DNA of 42,867 bases from Thermoleophilia bacterium (lineage in GTDB: Bacteria > Actinomycetota > Thermoleophilia > Gaiellales > Gaiellaceae), in contig JAOUHF010000007.1 of assembly GCA_029865325.1 (NCBI GenBank), positions 1 to 42,867 of the forward strand. The letters run 5' to 3'. Made by a program: the position numbers and the translations under genes. Under the pieces are notes generated by a model. It was not told the origin of the DNA and did no database searches. It was given only the letters and a program-made list of their open reading frames with translations. Below, piece after piece: positions 20,970-30,798 of this stretch; the stretch's first letter is position 1, and each line of letters begins with the position of its first letter.

Positions 20970-22904
20970 ATGCGAACCACCTTGAAGAGAGGCCTGGGGC
21001 GCGGGGCCGCGCCAAATGGAAACGGGATACCCGTTCTTCCGCCTGGCGCCCTGTCCCCCGTCAGCGTCTACACGCAGCCTCCGAGGTCACGGCGTTCGCG
21101 CGCCGCGCTTGTCGGTCGCGTCGCCATGTGGCTCGGCGTCGCCTCGCTGGTGCTCGTAAGTGGCGCCGCTGGAGGCGCATATCTCTACTTCCACGAATCG
21201 GTCGCTTCGGTCGCCGCAGACACACCCGAGGTGAAGCGCGCAGCGAGGCAGTTGTCCGTCGCGCTCCCCGGGCAGCCCGCCATCGCTCTCGTCATTGGCT
21301 ACGACCACCGCGCCGAGGACGGGAACAACACGAGCGGGCGCTCGGACACGCTGATGCTGGTCCGCGCCGATCCGGCTACCGACTCGCTCTCGCTGCTCTC
21401 GTTTCCGCGCGACATGCGCGTCGAGATCAACTGTCCCGGGCGAACGCCGTTCTTCGACAAGATCGCGCACGCCTACTCGTACTGCGGCCCACAGGGCTCG
21501 TTGAACACGGTGAAGGCGCTGACCGGCGTCCCGATCAACTATCTGATCACCGTCAACTTCCGCGGCTTCCGTCAGATCATCGACAGGCTCGGCGGGGCCT
21601 GGGTCGACATCGACCGCCGCTACTTCAACGACCGTGGCGGGCCGTTCGGTTACGCGAAGATCAATCTGTTTCCGGGCTATCAGCAGCTCTCCGGGAGGCA
21701 GGCGCTCGACTACGTTCGTTATCGCCACACGGACTCCGACCTCTACCGGGTCGCGCGCCAGCAGCAGTTCGTAAAGGCCTTCAAGGGCCAGGTGCAGGAG
21801 AGCTTCGCTCCGCTCGCCTTGCCGAAGGTCGTCAACGCCGTCACGAACAATGTGGAGGTCGCTCAGGGAGGCGGCTCGAGCGTTGACGGGAGCACGGTTC
21901 TGTCGTACGCGCTGTTCGCGTACGACCTGCCGCGAGGCCGGGTCTTCCAGACACGGATCGAGGGCCTCGAGGGCTTCGCCGAACTGACGACGGACTCGGA
22001 GAACATCTCGCGCGCCGTGCAGACCTTCGCACACCCCGACATCGAGTCCTCGGAAAAGGCGACGGCCGTTGCGCTCGGCGAGAAACTCGAGCAGCGGGTG
22101 TTGGCCCCACGGGACACGAGCATCACGGTCCTCAACGGGAATGGCGTAACCGGTTCGGCGTCGACAGCTGGGTTCCAGCTCGGCGAGCGCGGTTATCAGG
22201 TGATCACTCCGCCCAACGGACTCCCCGCGAACGCCCCACGGTTCGACTACTTCCGCACTCAGGTCTACTTCGATCCGCGTCAGCGGGGATCGCGCGACGC
22301 CGCGCAAAAGGTGGCGAATGTCTTCGCATCCGCCGAGGTCAAGCCGCTCGCGAAGGAGATAACTACCCTCGCGAGCGGTGCGATGTTGACCGTCGTCGTC
22401 GGGCAGACCTTCCACGGCAGCCTTGCATCGGCCCCCGTCGACCGGACACCGAAGCGAGAGCGCCCGAACGTCGTCTACGGCCCCAACGCGGCGCGCGACC
22501 TGCTTCGCGAGCGCCGTTCTCGCGTGTCGTTCCCGTTGATGGTTCCGACGGTGATCGAGCGGAGCTCGTATACCGATTCGACGATGCCGATCCGCCTGTA
22601 CTGGATCGACCCGGATGAAGAGCACAAGGCCGTCCGGCTCGTCTACAGCATGGGGTCGAACGAGTACTGGGGCGTTCAGATGACGGATTGGGACGACGCG
22701 CCGGTTCTCGCAGACAAGAGCCTGACGCGGCGCATCAAGGGCCGGATCTACGACCTCTACTACGACGGCCCGAAGCTGCACATGGTCGTCCTGCGCACCC
22801 CGAAAGGCAACTACTGGGTGATCAACACGCTGCTCGACCGCCTGTCGAACGAGACGATGCTCGCGATCGCGAAGGGCCTCAAGCCGCTCGCGGGAGTCAA
22901 GTAG
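20970..22904 (+). CDS. LCP (LytR-CpsA-Psr) family ligase with LytR_C and extra C-terminal domain
   Basis: LCP proteins transfer lipid-linked glycopolymers to peptidoglycan outside the membrane. This 644-residue member has a basic N-terminus, one membrane helix (about 51-75), then the LCP domain (about 105-265) with the pyrophosphate-binding motif SDTLMLVRADPATDSLSLLSFPRDMR and the late VDIDRRYFND and LDYVRYRHTDSDLYRVARQQ. A LytR_C domain follows (ITVLNGNGVTGSASTAGFQLGERGYQV, about 380-475). The last 140 residues (from about 505) form a further domain ending YWVINTLLDRLSNETMLAIAKGL, which recalls the DUF4367 type. It heads a run with ugd and a sugar nucleotidyltransferase, which suits a role in surface polymer attachment. 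Confidence 0.94.
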   Translation: MRTTLKRGLGRGAAPNGNGIPVLPPGALSPVSVYTQPPRSRRSRAALVGRVAMWLGVASLVLVSGAAGGAYLYFHESVASVAADTPEVKRAARQLSVALPGQPAIALVIGYDHRAEDGNNTSGRSDTLMLVRADPATDSLSLLSFPRDMRVEINCPGRTPFFDKIAHAYSYCGPQGSLNTVKALTGVPINYLITVNFRGFRQIIDRLGGAWVDIDRRYFNDRGGPFGYAKINLFPGYQQLSGRQALDYVRYRHTDSDLYRVARQQQFVKAFKGQVQESFAPLALPKVVNAVTNNVEVAQGGGSSVDGSTVLSYALFAYDLPRGRVFQTRIEGLEGFAELTTDSENISRAVQTFAHPDIESSEKATAVALGEKLEQRVLAPRDTSITVLNGNGVTGSASTAGFQLGERGYQVITPPNGLPANAPRFDYFRTQVYFDPRQRGSRDAAQKVANVFASAEVKPLAKEITTLASGAMLTVVVGQTFHGSLASAPVDRTPKRERPNVVYGPNAARDLLRERRSRVSFPLMVPTVIERSSYTDSTMPIRLYWIDPDEEHKAVRLVYSMGSNEYWGVQMTDWDDAPVLADKSLTRRIKGRIYDLYYDGPKLHMVVLRTPKGNYWVINTLLDRLSNETMLAIAKGLKPLAGVK

Positions 22905-22908
22905 GACA

Positions 22909-24186
22909 GTGCGGGTCGCTGTCTTCGGCGCCGGGTACGTCGGACTCGTCACGGGGGTCTGCCTTGCCGAGCTCGGTCACGACGTCGTCGTCCGCGACAT
23001 CGTCGCGGACAAGATCGACACGCTCCGGCGCGGCGACGTGCCGATTCACGAGGAGGGTCTCGCCGAGCTCCTCGCGCGAAACCGGGAGCGGCTGACCTTC
23101 ACGACCGAGGTCGACGAGGCGGTGGACGGCGCCGATGTCGTCTATGTCGCGGTCGGCACACCCCCGATGTACTCGGGCGATGCGGACCTCTCGGCGGTCT
23201 GGACGGTCGTCGACGAGCTGCCGCGGATCGACCGGCGGATCGTGATCGCGATGAAGAGCACGGTGCCGGTAGGCACGGGACGGGCGGTGCGACACCGACT
23301 CGACGATCGCGGCCTCGCGAACGTCGGGTACGTCTCGAATCCTGAGTTCACCGCCGAGGGAACGGCTGTCCACGACTTCATGCATCCGGATCGGGTCGTC
23401 ATCGGCGCGTTCGACGACGCGGACGGTGACCTGATCGAGCGACTCCACGATGGTATCGACGCACCGGTTGTTCGCTGTGACGTGTCCTCGGCCGAGATGA
23501 TCAAGCTCGCGGCGAACGCCGCCCTCGTGACGCGAATCTCGTTCATCAACGAGATCGCGAACGTGTGTGAGGCGACGGGCGCCGACGTCCTCACCGTCTC
23601 GGAGGGGATCGGGCTGGACCGTCGGATCGGTCCCGCGTTCCTGCGTGCCGGGATCGGCTACGGCGGCTCATGCTTCCCGAAGGACTCGCTTGCGCTCAAG
23701 CAGCTCGCCGCGAACTCGGGCTACAGCTTCCAGCTCCTGAACGCCGTGATCGAGGTGAACGAGCTCCAGAAGCGGCGTGTCATCGGCAAGCTCGAGCGGC
23801 GGCTCGGCTCACTTCGCGACAAGAGGATTGCGCTCCTGGGCCTCGCGTTCAAGCCGGGAACCGACGACATGCGCGAGGCGCCGAGTCTCGTGCTCGCCGG
23901 GCGGCTGCTCTCGGAGGGTGCCGAGGTGCGCGCGTGGGATCCGGTCGCCGATGGCGCTGTCCATCTGCACGGCGTCGACATTGCAGAGTCGGCGCTCGAC
24001 GCGCTCGACGGCGCAGATGCCGCGGTCATCGTGACCGAATGGCCGGAATTTCGCGAGCTCGATTGGGAAGAAGCAGGGGCCCGGATGCGCAACCGGCTCG
24101 TCGTGGATGGGCGCAACCTGCTCGATCCTGATGAGCTGCGAGCGCTCGGATTCGAATACGAGGGCATCGGGCGCCCGATCCTATGA
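22909..24186 (+). CDS. ugd: UDP-glucose 6-dehydrogenase
   Basis: A 425-residue NAD-dependent enzyme of the UDP-glucose/GDP-mannose dehydrogenase family that oxidises UDP-glucose to UDP-glucuronate. The N-terminal Rossmann motif is VAVFGAGYVGLVTGVCLAELGHDV. The catalytic cysteine is in GYGGSCFPKDSLAL. The C-terminal UDP-binding domain includes LLGLAFKPGTDDMREAPS. The GTG at 22909 lies four bases after the LCP stop, and the end overlaps the next gene by four bases, so they are co-translated. GDP-mannose or UDP-ManNAc dehydrogenases are alternatives; the UDP-glucose pyrophosphorylase-type gene 4 kb downstream favours UDP-glucose. Confidence 0.93.
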   Translation: MRVAVFGAGYVGLVTGVCLAELGHDVVVRDIVADKIDTLRRGDVPIHEEGLAELLARNRERLTFTTEVDEAVDGADVVYVAVGTPPMYSGDADLSAVWTVVDELPRIDRRIVIAMKSTVPVGTGRAVRHRLDDRGLANVGYVSNPEFTAEGTAVHDFMHPDRVVIGAFDDADGDLIERLHDGIDAPVVRCDVSSAEMIKLAANAALVTRISFINEIANVCEATGADVLTVSEGIGLDRRIGPAFLRAGIGYGGSCFPKDSLALKQLAANSGYSFQLLNAVIEVNELQKRRVIGKLERRLGSLRDKRIALLGLAFKPGTDDMREAPSLVLAGRLLSEGAEVRAWDPVADGAVHLHGVDIAESALDALDGADAAVIVTEWPEFRELDWEEAGARMRNRLVVDGRNLLDPDELRALGFEYEGIGRPIL

Positions 24187-25298
24187 GCCTGCGGGCCGTC
24201 ATCCTCGTGGGCGGCCAGGGCACGCGGTTGCGTCCGCTCACCGATACGACGCGGAAGGACATGCTCCCGCTCGTCGATCGACCACTCCTCTCGTACACCC
24301 TCGAGCATCTCGCGCGCCACGGCGTCGAGGAAGCGGTTATCTCCTGTGGTTACTTACCCGACCAGATCGAGGAGGCCTTCGGCGGGGGACACTCGGGCGT
24401 CACGCTCGAGTACGCAGTCGAGGAGACTCCGCTCGGTACGGGTGGAGCGATCGGATTCGCGGCCCGCGGGCTCGACCGAAGCTTCTTCGCGTTGAACGGC
24501 GACTCTCTGCGCGAAGCCGATCTCGACCAGCTCGTCGCCTTCCATCGCACGACCGGCGCCAAGGCGACCATTCTCCTCACGCCCGTTGCCGACCCGAGTC
24601 GGTACGGGCTCGTCCGCACTGCAGCGGACGGTCGGGTTGAGACCTTTCTCGAGAAGCCGCGGCCGGAGGAGATCGACACCGATCTGATCAACGCCGGCCT
24701 CTACGTCCTCGAGCCCGAAGTCCTGGAGCTGATACCGCCCGATCGCGCGGTGTCGATCGAACGCGAGGTGTTCCCTCGGCTCGCGGCGGACGGAGCGGTC
24801 TACGGGATTGCGCTTCCGGGGTACTGGCTCGATGTCGGTACGCCCGAGTCGTATCTGCAAGCTCATCGCGACGTCCTCGAGCGGGTTTTCGCAACCGAGG
24901 TCGGCGACGCGCTCGGTGCCGACTTCACGCTGGTCGACCCGACCGCCGAAGTCGATCCGGGCGCGCGCCTCGTCCCTCCCGTCTATGTCGGCCCGCGCGC
25001 CGTGGTCGAGCCGGGGGCACGCCTGGGAAGCCTCGCCGTGCTCGGGGCAGGCTCGCGGTTGGCAGCGGGCAGCGTGGTCGAAAATGCCGTCGTGGGCTCC
25101 GGCGCGACCGTTGGCCGCGGGTGTTCCGTCATCGGTTCGATTGTGGGCGACGACGCCCAGATCGGAAGCGAGTGCGCGCTTCACAACCTCGCTGTCGTCG
25201 GCCCGGGTGCGTCTATCGGCGCCGGCAATTTCATCGACCACGGGCTCAGGATCGGCGCGGGCCAGAGCATCCCCGACAGGGCGCTCCGCTTCTCGTGA
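24183..25298 (+). CDS. sugar-phosphate nucleotidyltransferase with left-handed beta-helix domain
   Basis: A 371-residue NDP-sugar pyrophosphorylase. The N-terminal Rossmann-like domain starts with the nucleotide-binding signature AVILVGGQGTRLRPLTDTTRKDMLPL, with FALNGDSLREADLDQLV for metal binding. From about residue 245 the sequence turns into hexapeptide repeats (for example VDPGARLVPPVYVGPRAVVEPGARLG), forming a left-handed beta-helix as in mannose-1-phosphate guanylyltransferases and glucose-1-phosphate transferases. The next gene encodes a mannose-6-phosphate-isomerase-like cupin, so GDP-mannose formation is the most likely role, but glucose-1-phosphate thymidylyltransferase is possible. 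ATGA overlap with ugd and GTGA overlap with the cupin gene. Confidence 0.9.
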   Translation: MSLRAVILVGGQGTRLRPLTDTTRKDMLPLVDRPLLSYTLEHLARHGVEEAVISCGYLPDQIEEAFGGGHSGVTLEYAVEETPLGTGGAIGFAARGLDRSFFALNGDSLREADLDQLVAFHRTTGAKATILLTPVADPSRYGLVRTAADGRVETFLEKPRPEEIDTDLINAGLYVLEPEVLELIPPDRAVSIEREVFPRLAADGAVYGIALPGYWLDVGTPESYLQAHRDVLERVFATEVGDALGADFTLVDPTAEVDPGARLVPPVYVGPRAVVEPGARLGSLAVLGAGSRLAAGSVVENAVVGSGATVGRGCSVIGSIVGDDAQIGSECALHNLAVVGPGASIGAGNFIDHGLRIGAGQSIPDRALRFS

Positions 25299-25672
25299 AC
25301 GACGACGCCCGCAGTCGCTACGGCGTTTCGCCGCGGAAGGTCGAGAAGCCCTGGGGTTGGGAGCTCGTCTGGGCCGAGGCCGACACGTATGTCGGCAAGC
25401 TCCTGTTCGTTCGCGCGGGCGAGTCGTTGAGCCTCCAGTACCACGAGACCAAGGACGAGTCTTGGCTTGTGCAGGAGGGCCGTGCGCGACTCGAACTCGG
25501 AGACGTCGGAGGTAATCTCGAGGCGATCGAGATCTCACCGGGGAGCGCGTTCCGCTTCCGCCCGGGAACCGTGCACCGGGTGACGGCGCTCGAAGACACG
25601 CTCGTGCTCGAGGTCTCCACGCCACATCTCGATGACGTCGTTCGCATCGAGGACCGGTACGGACGCACGTGA
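25295..25672 (+). CDS. cupin, mannose-6-phosphate isomerase type II C-terminal-like
   Basis: A 125-residue single-domain cupin similar to the isomerase domain at the end of bifunctional mannose-1-phosphate guanylyltransferase/phosphomannose isomerases. KVEKPWGWELVWAE is the family opening. The metal-binding cupin motifs are SLQYHETKDESWLVQEGRARLELG and GSAFRFRPGTVHRVTALED, with His, Glu and His ligands visible. The GTG start overlaps the upstream nucleotidyltransferase stop (GTGA), so in this genome the two activities are split into adjacent coupled genes. Confidence 0.88.
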   Translation: MNDDARSRYGVSPRKVEKPWGWELVWAEADTYVGKLLFVRAGESLSLQYHETKDESWLVQEGRARLELGDVGGNLEAIEISPGSAFRFRPGTVHRVTALEDTLVLEVSTPHLDDVVRIEDRYGRT

Positions 25673-25703
25673 CGTTCGGGCGCCGTGGCGGCGTATCTTG
25701 ACG

Positions 25704-26216
25704 ATGCGGTGCGTTGTGCCTCTATTCGTGCTTCTGACTGCGATCGCGGCGACATCCCCAGCGGGTGGATCGCCTGCGCACGTTCCCTCGCTCGTCACGC
25801 TCGACGGTGTCGGCGGGGTTCGGCCAGGAATGACCGTGGGGCAGGTCGAGCGTCGCTTCGGCGTCAAGCTACGCCTCGACGATCTCGGCACCGAGTGCGC
25901 GCCCGGGTTCTTCCGCTCGGGAGCCGCGGAGGGCTACGGGCTCTTCATTCGCGCGAAGCTCGGCTCGGTCTGGTTCGAACGTGGCGCACGAACGGACAGA
26001 GGCATCCGCATCGGCTCGACGTTCGCGGAGCTGCAGCGGGCGTATTCTCGAGTCAGTATCCGCAAGGACAAGTACGTTCCCAGGGCTCGGAACGTCTTCG
26101 TGCGGCGTGAGCGGGCTCCGCACTGGCGTATCCGGTTCGACGTCTCCCCGCAAAATCGCGTGACTCGAATCGCCTTCGGCAACTGGACCGTCTTCCTCGT
26201 CGAGGGCTGTGCCTGA
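25704..26216 (+). CDS. secreted hypothetical protein, 170 residues
   Basis: An exported protein with a signal peptide (MRCVVPLFVLLTAIAATSPAGGSPA). The mature part shows two similar helical turns, VRPGMTVGQVERRFGVKLR and IRIGSTFAELQRAYSRVSIR, as in proteins with a BamE/SmpA-like alpha/beta repeat. Two cysteines (TECAPGF and the C-terminal EGCA) may form a disulfide. I do not recognise a named family. The ATG at 25704 is preceded by TATCTT (25694-25699), four bases away. It follows the sugar-nucleotide genes but need not act with them. Confidence 0.7.
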   Translation: MRCVVPLFVLLTAIAATSPAGGSPAHVPSLVTLDGVGGVRPGMTVGQVERRFGVKLRLDDLGTECAPGFFRSGAAEGYGLFIRAKLGSVWFERGARTDRGIRIGSTFAELQRAYSRVSIRKDKYVPRARNVFVRRERAPHWRIRFDVSPQNRVTRIAFGNWTVFLVEGCA

Positions 26217-27530
<1,314 letters not shown>

Positions 27531-27541
27531 GGAACGCAGAG

Positions 27542-27599
27542 GGGGTCAGGTCTTCCATGTTCCACGGAACGGCATCTGGAACATGGAAGACCTGACCCC
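27542..27599. repeat. palindromic repeat element B: 23-bp perfect arms, 12-base loop
   Basis: The left arm (27542-27564, beginning GGGGTCAGGTCTTCCATG) and the right arm (27577-27599) are perfect reverse complements around CGGAACGGCATC. It begins 11 bases after the ahcY stop. The right arm contains the ATG (27583) that opens the mtnA frame. The outer 17 bases differ from element A at only two positions before the arms diverge. Confidence 0.88.
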
Positions 27600-28548
27600 G
27601 TCTCGCATCGTGCGGCTCGAGGATGACGCGGTCGTTCTGCTCGACCAGCGCCGGCTGCCCGAGGAAGTGGTCGAGCTCAGATGCGCATCGGCGGCCGCGG
27701 TCGCTGATGCCATCAGGGACATGGCGATCCGCGGCGCGCCGGCGATCGGCATTGCCGCCGCGTACGGGTATGCGCTGGCAGTGGCACGAGGCGAAGATCT
27801 CGACCAGGCGTTCGAAACTCTCGCAGCGGCGCGCCCGACGGCCGTGAACCTGCGTTGGGCCCTCGAGGAGATGCGCTCCGAGCCGACGCGCGAGCGCGCC
27901 CGAGAGATTCACGAGGACGAGGTGGAGAGGTGCCGTCGGATGGCGAGTCACGCGAGCGAGCTCGTGGCTCCGGGCTCTCGAGTGCTTACGCACTGCAATG
28001 CCGGAGGGCTCGCCACGGGTGGCTACGGCACGGCACTCGGGGCTATCCGATCAGCGTGGGAGCAAGATCTCGTCGCGCACGTCTGGGTGGGCGAGACGCG
28101 GCCGCGGCTCCAGGGAGCACGCCTCACCGCCTGGGAGCTCGAGGCGCTCGGCATCCCGTTTGCCGTCATAGCGGACGGCGCCGCCGCGTCGCTCATGGCG
28201 GCGGGTGAGGTCGACTGCGTGCTGACGGGTGCCGACCGCATCGCAGCCAACGGCGACACGGCGAACAAGATCGGCACCTATGCGCTGGCACTGGCCGCGA
28301 CCTACCACCGACTCCCGTTTATTGTCGTCGCGCCCACGTCCACACTCGACCTCGACGCGGAGACCGGCGCGGACATTCCGATCGAAGAACGTGACGCGAC
28401 CGAGGTCTCGGCACGCTTTCCGGCGCGAAACCCCGCGTTCGACGTGACGCCTGCGGCGCTGATCACTGCGATCGTCACCGAGGAGGGCGTTCATCATGCG
28501 CCGTACGCCACCTCGCTCCCGATGCCCACTCGGAGCGCGCGGCTGTGA
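27583..28548 (+). CDS. mtnA: methylthioribose-1-phosphate isomerase
   Basis: Aldose-ketose isomerase of the methionine salvage pathway (eIF2B-alpha-like fold), converting methylthioribose-1-phosphate to the ribulose form. Motifs include VLLDQRRLPEEVVELRC, MAIRGAPAIGIAAAYGYAL, the catalytic cysteine in LTHCNAGGLATGGYGTALG and the catalytic aspartate in GADRIAANGDTANKIGTY. Two starts fit: ATG 27583, which lies in the right arm of the palindromic element and adds MEDLTPSRI, or GTG 27610, which matches the usual family N-terminus more closely. I list the ATG. The stop overlaps the GTG of the next gene. Confidence 0.94.
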   Translation: MEDLTPSRIVRLEDDAVVLLDQRRLPEEVVELRCASAAAVADAIRDMAIRGAPAIGIAAAYGYALAVARGEDLDQAFETLAAARPTAVNLRWALEEMRSEPTRERAREIHEDEVERCRRMASHASELVAPGSRVLTHCNAGGLATGGYGTALGAIRSAWEQDLVAHVWVGETRPRLQGARLTAWELEALGIPFAVIADGAAASLMAAGEVDCVLTGADRIAANGDTANKIGTYALALAATYHRLPFIVVAPTSTLDLDAETGADIPIEERDATEVSARFPARNPAFDVTPAALITAIVTEEGVHHAPYATSLPMPTRSARL

Positions 28549-29648
28549 TCGACGGCCTCGATCGCCAGACCGCCGAGACACTCGAGCGCTTCGGGTTTGA
28601 GCCGGATCTCTTCGAGACGCTTCGCACCCGGGTCGCAACCGGCGATCTCTCGCCAGAGTCGAATGTCGTCCAAGGAGTGATCGAGCCTCCTCGCGCCGAG
28701 GATCTGACCCGTCTTCCCGCCTCGGGTGAAAGTGGGTACAAGGACGCATACGCCGCCGGAGTCGACGCCCTTCGGCGAAACGAGGTTGCACAGGTCGTGC
28801 TCGCCGGCGGGATGGCGACACGCTTCGGCGGGGTCGTCAAGGCAGCGCTTCCAGCGGTCGCTGGCAAGAGCTTCCTCGAGATCAAGCTTTCGCTGACGCG
28901 GGCGCTCGAGAGCAGCCTTGCGGCGGAGATCTCCGTCGCGCTCATGACGAGCTTTGCCACGGACGACGTGATTCGCGCACACGTGGCGGAGCGCGGCCTC
29001 GGGGACCCGTTGATCTTTCACCAATTCGTCTCGCTGCGACTCCAGACCGACGGAGAGCTCTTTCACGATGGCGGCGGCGGAGCGTCCCTCTATGCGCCAG
29101 GGCACGGCGACCTCTTTCAGGCACTCCGCGGCTCCGGTGTGCTCGCCGCACTCCGCGCGCGTGGCGTTCGCGTCGTCACGGTTTCGAACGTAGACAACCT
29201 CGGCGCACGAGTCGAGCCTGCGGTGATCGGGATGCACCTGAGGTCGGGGAGACCGGTCACCTGTGAGGTCGCGCGCAAAGACGGAGACATGGGGGGCGCT
29301 CCGGTTCGAGTCGACGGACGGCTTCAGCTGCTCGAAGGACCGCGCTTTCCGAAAGAGTTCGACCAGGGGCTCGTACCCGTGTTCAACACGAACACCGCGC
29401 TCTTCGACTTGGACGCGCTCGACCGCGACTACGACCTCACGTGGCTGTACGTGCAGAAGGATGCGGGCGGGAGGACGGCGGTGCAAGTCGAGCGCGTGTA
29501 TCACGAGGTGTCGGCGTTTCTGCCAACCACGTATCTCGAGGTGCCTCGCCGGGGGCCGCGTGGGCGCTTCTTCCCGATCAAGACGCCGGACGACCTGGAG
29601 CGAGCACAGGACGATCTGCGCGAGTTGCTCGCGGCGTCTCCGATCTGA
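28545..29648 (+). CDS. UDPGP-type UTP--glucose-1-phosphate uridylyltransferase
   Basis: A 367-residue nucleotidyltransferase of the UDPGP family (the type common in eukaryotes), unlike the usual bacterial GalU. The nucleotide-binding signature is VVLAGGMATRFGGVVKAALPAVAGKSFLE. Others are MTSFATDDVIRAH, APGHGDLFQAL, VVTVSNVDNLGARVEP and VFNTNTALFDLDAL. The likely reaction is UTP plus glucose-1-phosphate to UDP-glucose, feeding ugd; UDP-N-acetylglucosamine pyrophosphorylase activity is the main alternative in this family. The GTG start overlaps the mtnA stop by four bases (GTGA). Confidence 0.88.
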   Translation: MIDGLDRQTAETLERFGFEPDLFETLRTRVATGDLSPESNVVQGVIEPPRAEDLTRLPASGESGYKDAYAAGVDALRRNEVAQVVLAGGMATRFGGVVKAALPAVAGKSFLEIKLSLTRALESSLAAEISVALMTSFATDDVIRAHVAERGLGDPLIFHQFVSLRLQTDGELFHDGGGGASLYAPGHGDLFQALRGSGVLAALRARGVRVVTVSNVDNLGARVEPAVIGMHLRSGRPVTCEVARKDGDMGGAPVRVDGRLQLLEGPRFPKEFDQGLVPVFNTNTALFDLDALDRDYDLTWLYVQKDAGGRTAVQVERVYHEVSAFLPTTYLEVPRRGPRGRFFPIKTPDDLERAQDDLRELLAASPI

Positions 29649-29684
29649 CACGGAATCGGCGCGAAGGTGTTATTTCGCGCCGCG

Positions 29685-29690
29685 TACGCT
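29685..29690 (+). promoter_or_regulatory. -10 box of leaderless comF-like gene
   Basis: TACGCT lies six bases before the GTG at 29697 and supports that start over the in-frame TTG at 29667. Confidence 0.45.
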
Positions 29691-29696
29691 CGTCGT

Positions 29697-30359
29697 GTGC
29701 GTGCGCTCGAGCTGCTCTTCCCGGAGCGTTGCGCCGTCTGCGCATCTCCGGGGCGTGCACTGTGTGAGACCTGCCGACCGTCGCTCACGCGTCTTGCTCC
29801 GCCGGTTTGTGAACGATGTGGCTCTCCGGGAGCGTGGCCCGTGCGTCGGTGCGGCGAGTGCTCGGGCAGGAGACTTGCATTCGCTCGTGCCCGGGCGGCG
29901 ATCGTCTACGACCAACGGGCGCGACTCCTTGTCCGAGAGTGGAAGGAACGGGGCCGACGCGGGCTTGCGCAAGAGGCGGCGGCTCTCGTCGCAGAGGTGA
30001 TCCCACAGCCGGATGTCGAAGCATTCACTCACGTTCCGGGCGACCCGGAGCGAGCATGGAAGCGCGGCGATGTCGCGCCTCGTGCTCTCGCGCGCGCGCT
30101 CGAAGACATCTGGGGAGCGCCGTCTGTCGAGCTCCTGCGGCGCACACATGCGCTTCCGCGCCAGCGAGGCCTCGCACTCGCCGACCGGCGCCGCAACGTT
30201 CGCCGCAGCGTTGCAGCAATTGGTCCGGCACCTCGCACGGTGTGCCTGGTGGACGACGTCTACACGTCAGGGGCAACAGCCGACGCATGTGCCGCTGCGT
30301 TGCGCCGGGCGGGGGCGCGACGCGTCGAGGTCGTCACCCTTGCGCGAGCAGTTCGTTAG
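29697..30359 (+). CDS. ComF family phosphoribosyltransferase-like protein
   Basis: A 220-residue protein of the ComF family, linked to DNA uptake or to late recombination in other bacteria. The N-terminus has a zinc-finger-like array of cysteine pairs (PERCAVCASPGRALCETC, then CERC and RRCGEC). The C-terminal phosphoribosyltransferase domain has the PRPP-binding motif CLVDDVYTSGATADAC. The GTG at 29697 (MRALELLFPERC) is preceded by TACGCT by six bases. No other competence gene is nearby. The hpf gene follows, as is common. Confidence 0.92.
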   Translation: MRALELLFPERCAVCASPGRALCETCRPSLTRLAPPVCERCGSPGAWPVRRCGECSGRRLAFARARAAIVYDQRARLLVREWKERGRRGLAQEAAALVAEVIPQPDVEAFTHVPGDPERAWKRGDVAPRALARALEDIWGAPSVELLRRTHALPRQRGLALADRRRNVRRSVAAIGPAPRTVCLVDDVYTSGATADACAAALRRAGARRVEVVTLARAVR

Positions 30360-30399
30360 GGTGAGAGAGGTTCTCTTCCGCCGCAGATCCGGAAAGGAG
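30357..30399 (+). promoter_or_regulatory. hpf promoter candidate and strong ribosome site
   Basis: TAGGGT (30357-30362), overlapping the comF stop, is a -10 candidate. AAAGGAG (30393-30399) is a strong Shine-Dalgarno sequence six bases before the hpf ATG, in contrast to the many leaderless genes nearby. Confidence 0.45.
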
Positions 30400-30405
30400 C
30401 GTTCC

Positions 30406-30798
30406 ATGCGGGTTCACGTCAAGGCTCATCGAGGCCACGTTTCGGATCAGGTCCGGGCATACGCCGAGAAGCGGCTCGGCAAGCTTGAACGTCGTCTCTA
30501 CGCCGACACTGTCGTCGAGGTGACGATGTCTCGAGAGAACAACCCCTCGATTCGGAACGATCACATGGCTGAGGCAGTTGTGCACGCGAAGGGGCGCAAC
30601 ATCGTCGCTCGCGAGTCCGCGGAGTCCTACGAGGCGGCGATCGACCGCCTGGTCGACAAGCTGGAACGCCAGATCGAGCGCTACCGCGACAAGCGAACCC
30701 AGGAGCCGCGGCGCGCGCGCCAGCGCACCGAGCCGACCGTCGAGCCAGTCGAGCCCGAGGTCGAGGTGGCCGGCGGGCACGGGGAAGAGGCCGCCTAG
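30406..30798 (+). CDS. hpf: ribosome hibernation promoting factor, short form
   Basis: Binds the 30S decoding centre and idles ribosomes in slow growth. The 130-residue protein has the beta-alpha-beta-beta-beta-alpha fold (MRVHVKAHRGHVSDQVRAY, KLERRLYADTVVEVTMSREN, HMAEAVVHAKGRNIVARES, YEAAIDRLVDKLERQIERYRDK) and then a charged, probably disordered tail. It lacks the C-terminal dimerisation domain of the long HPF that most actinobacteria use to form 100S dimers. The ATG at 30406 has AAAGGAG six bases upstream. The stop overlaps the next gene's GTG by one base. Confidence 0.93.
   Translation: MRVHVKAHRGHVSDQVRAYAEKRLGKLERRLYADTVVEVTMSRENNPSIRNDHMAEAVVHAKGRNIVARESAESYEAAIDRLVDKLERQIERYRDKRTQEPRRARQRTEPTVEPVEPEVEVAGGHGEEAA

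Noticed and set aside
30013-30405. Extension of hpf to an upstream in-frame start
   Set aside because: That part overlaps comF in another frame and has no HPF similarity. ATG 30406 has a strong ribosome site and begins with the conserved first strand.
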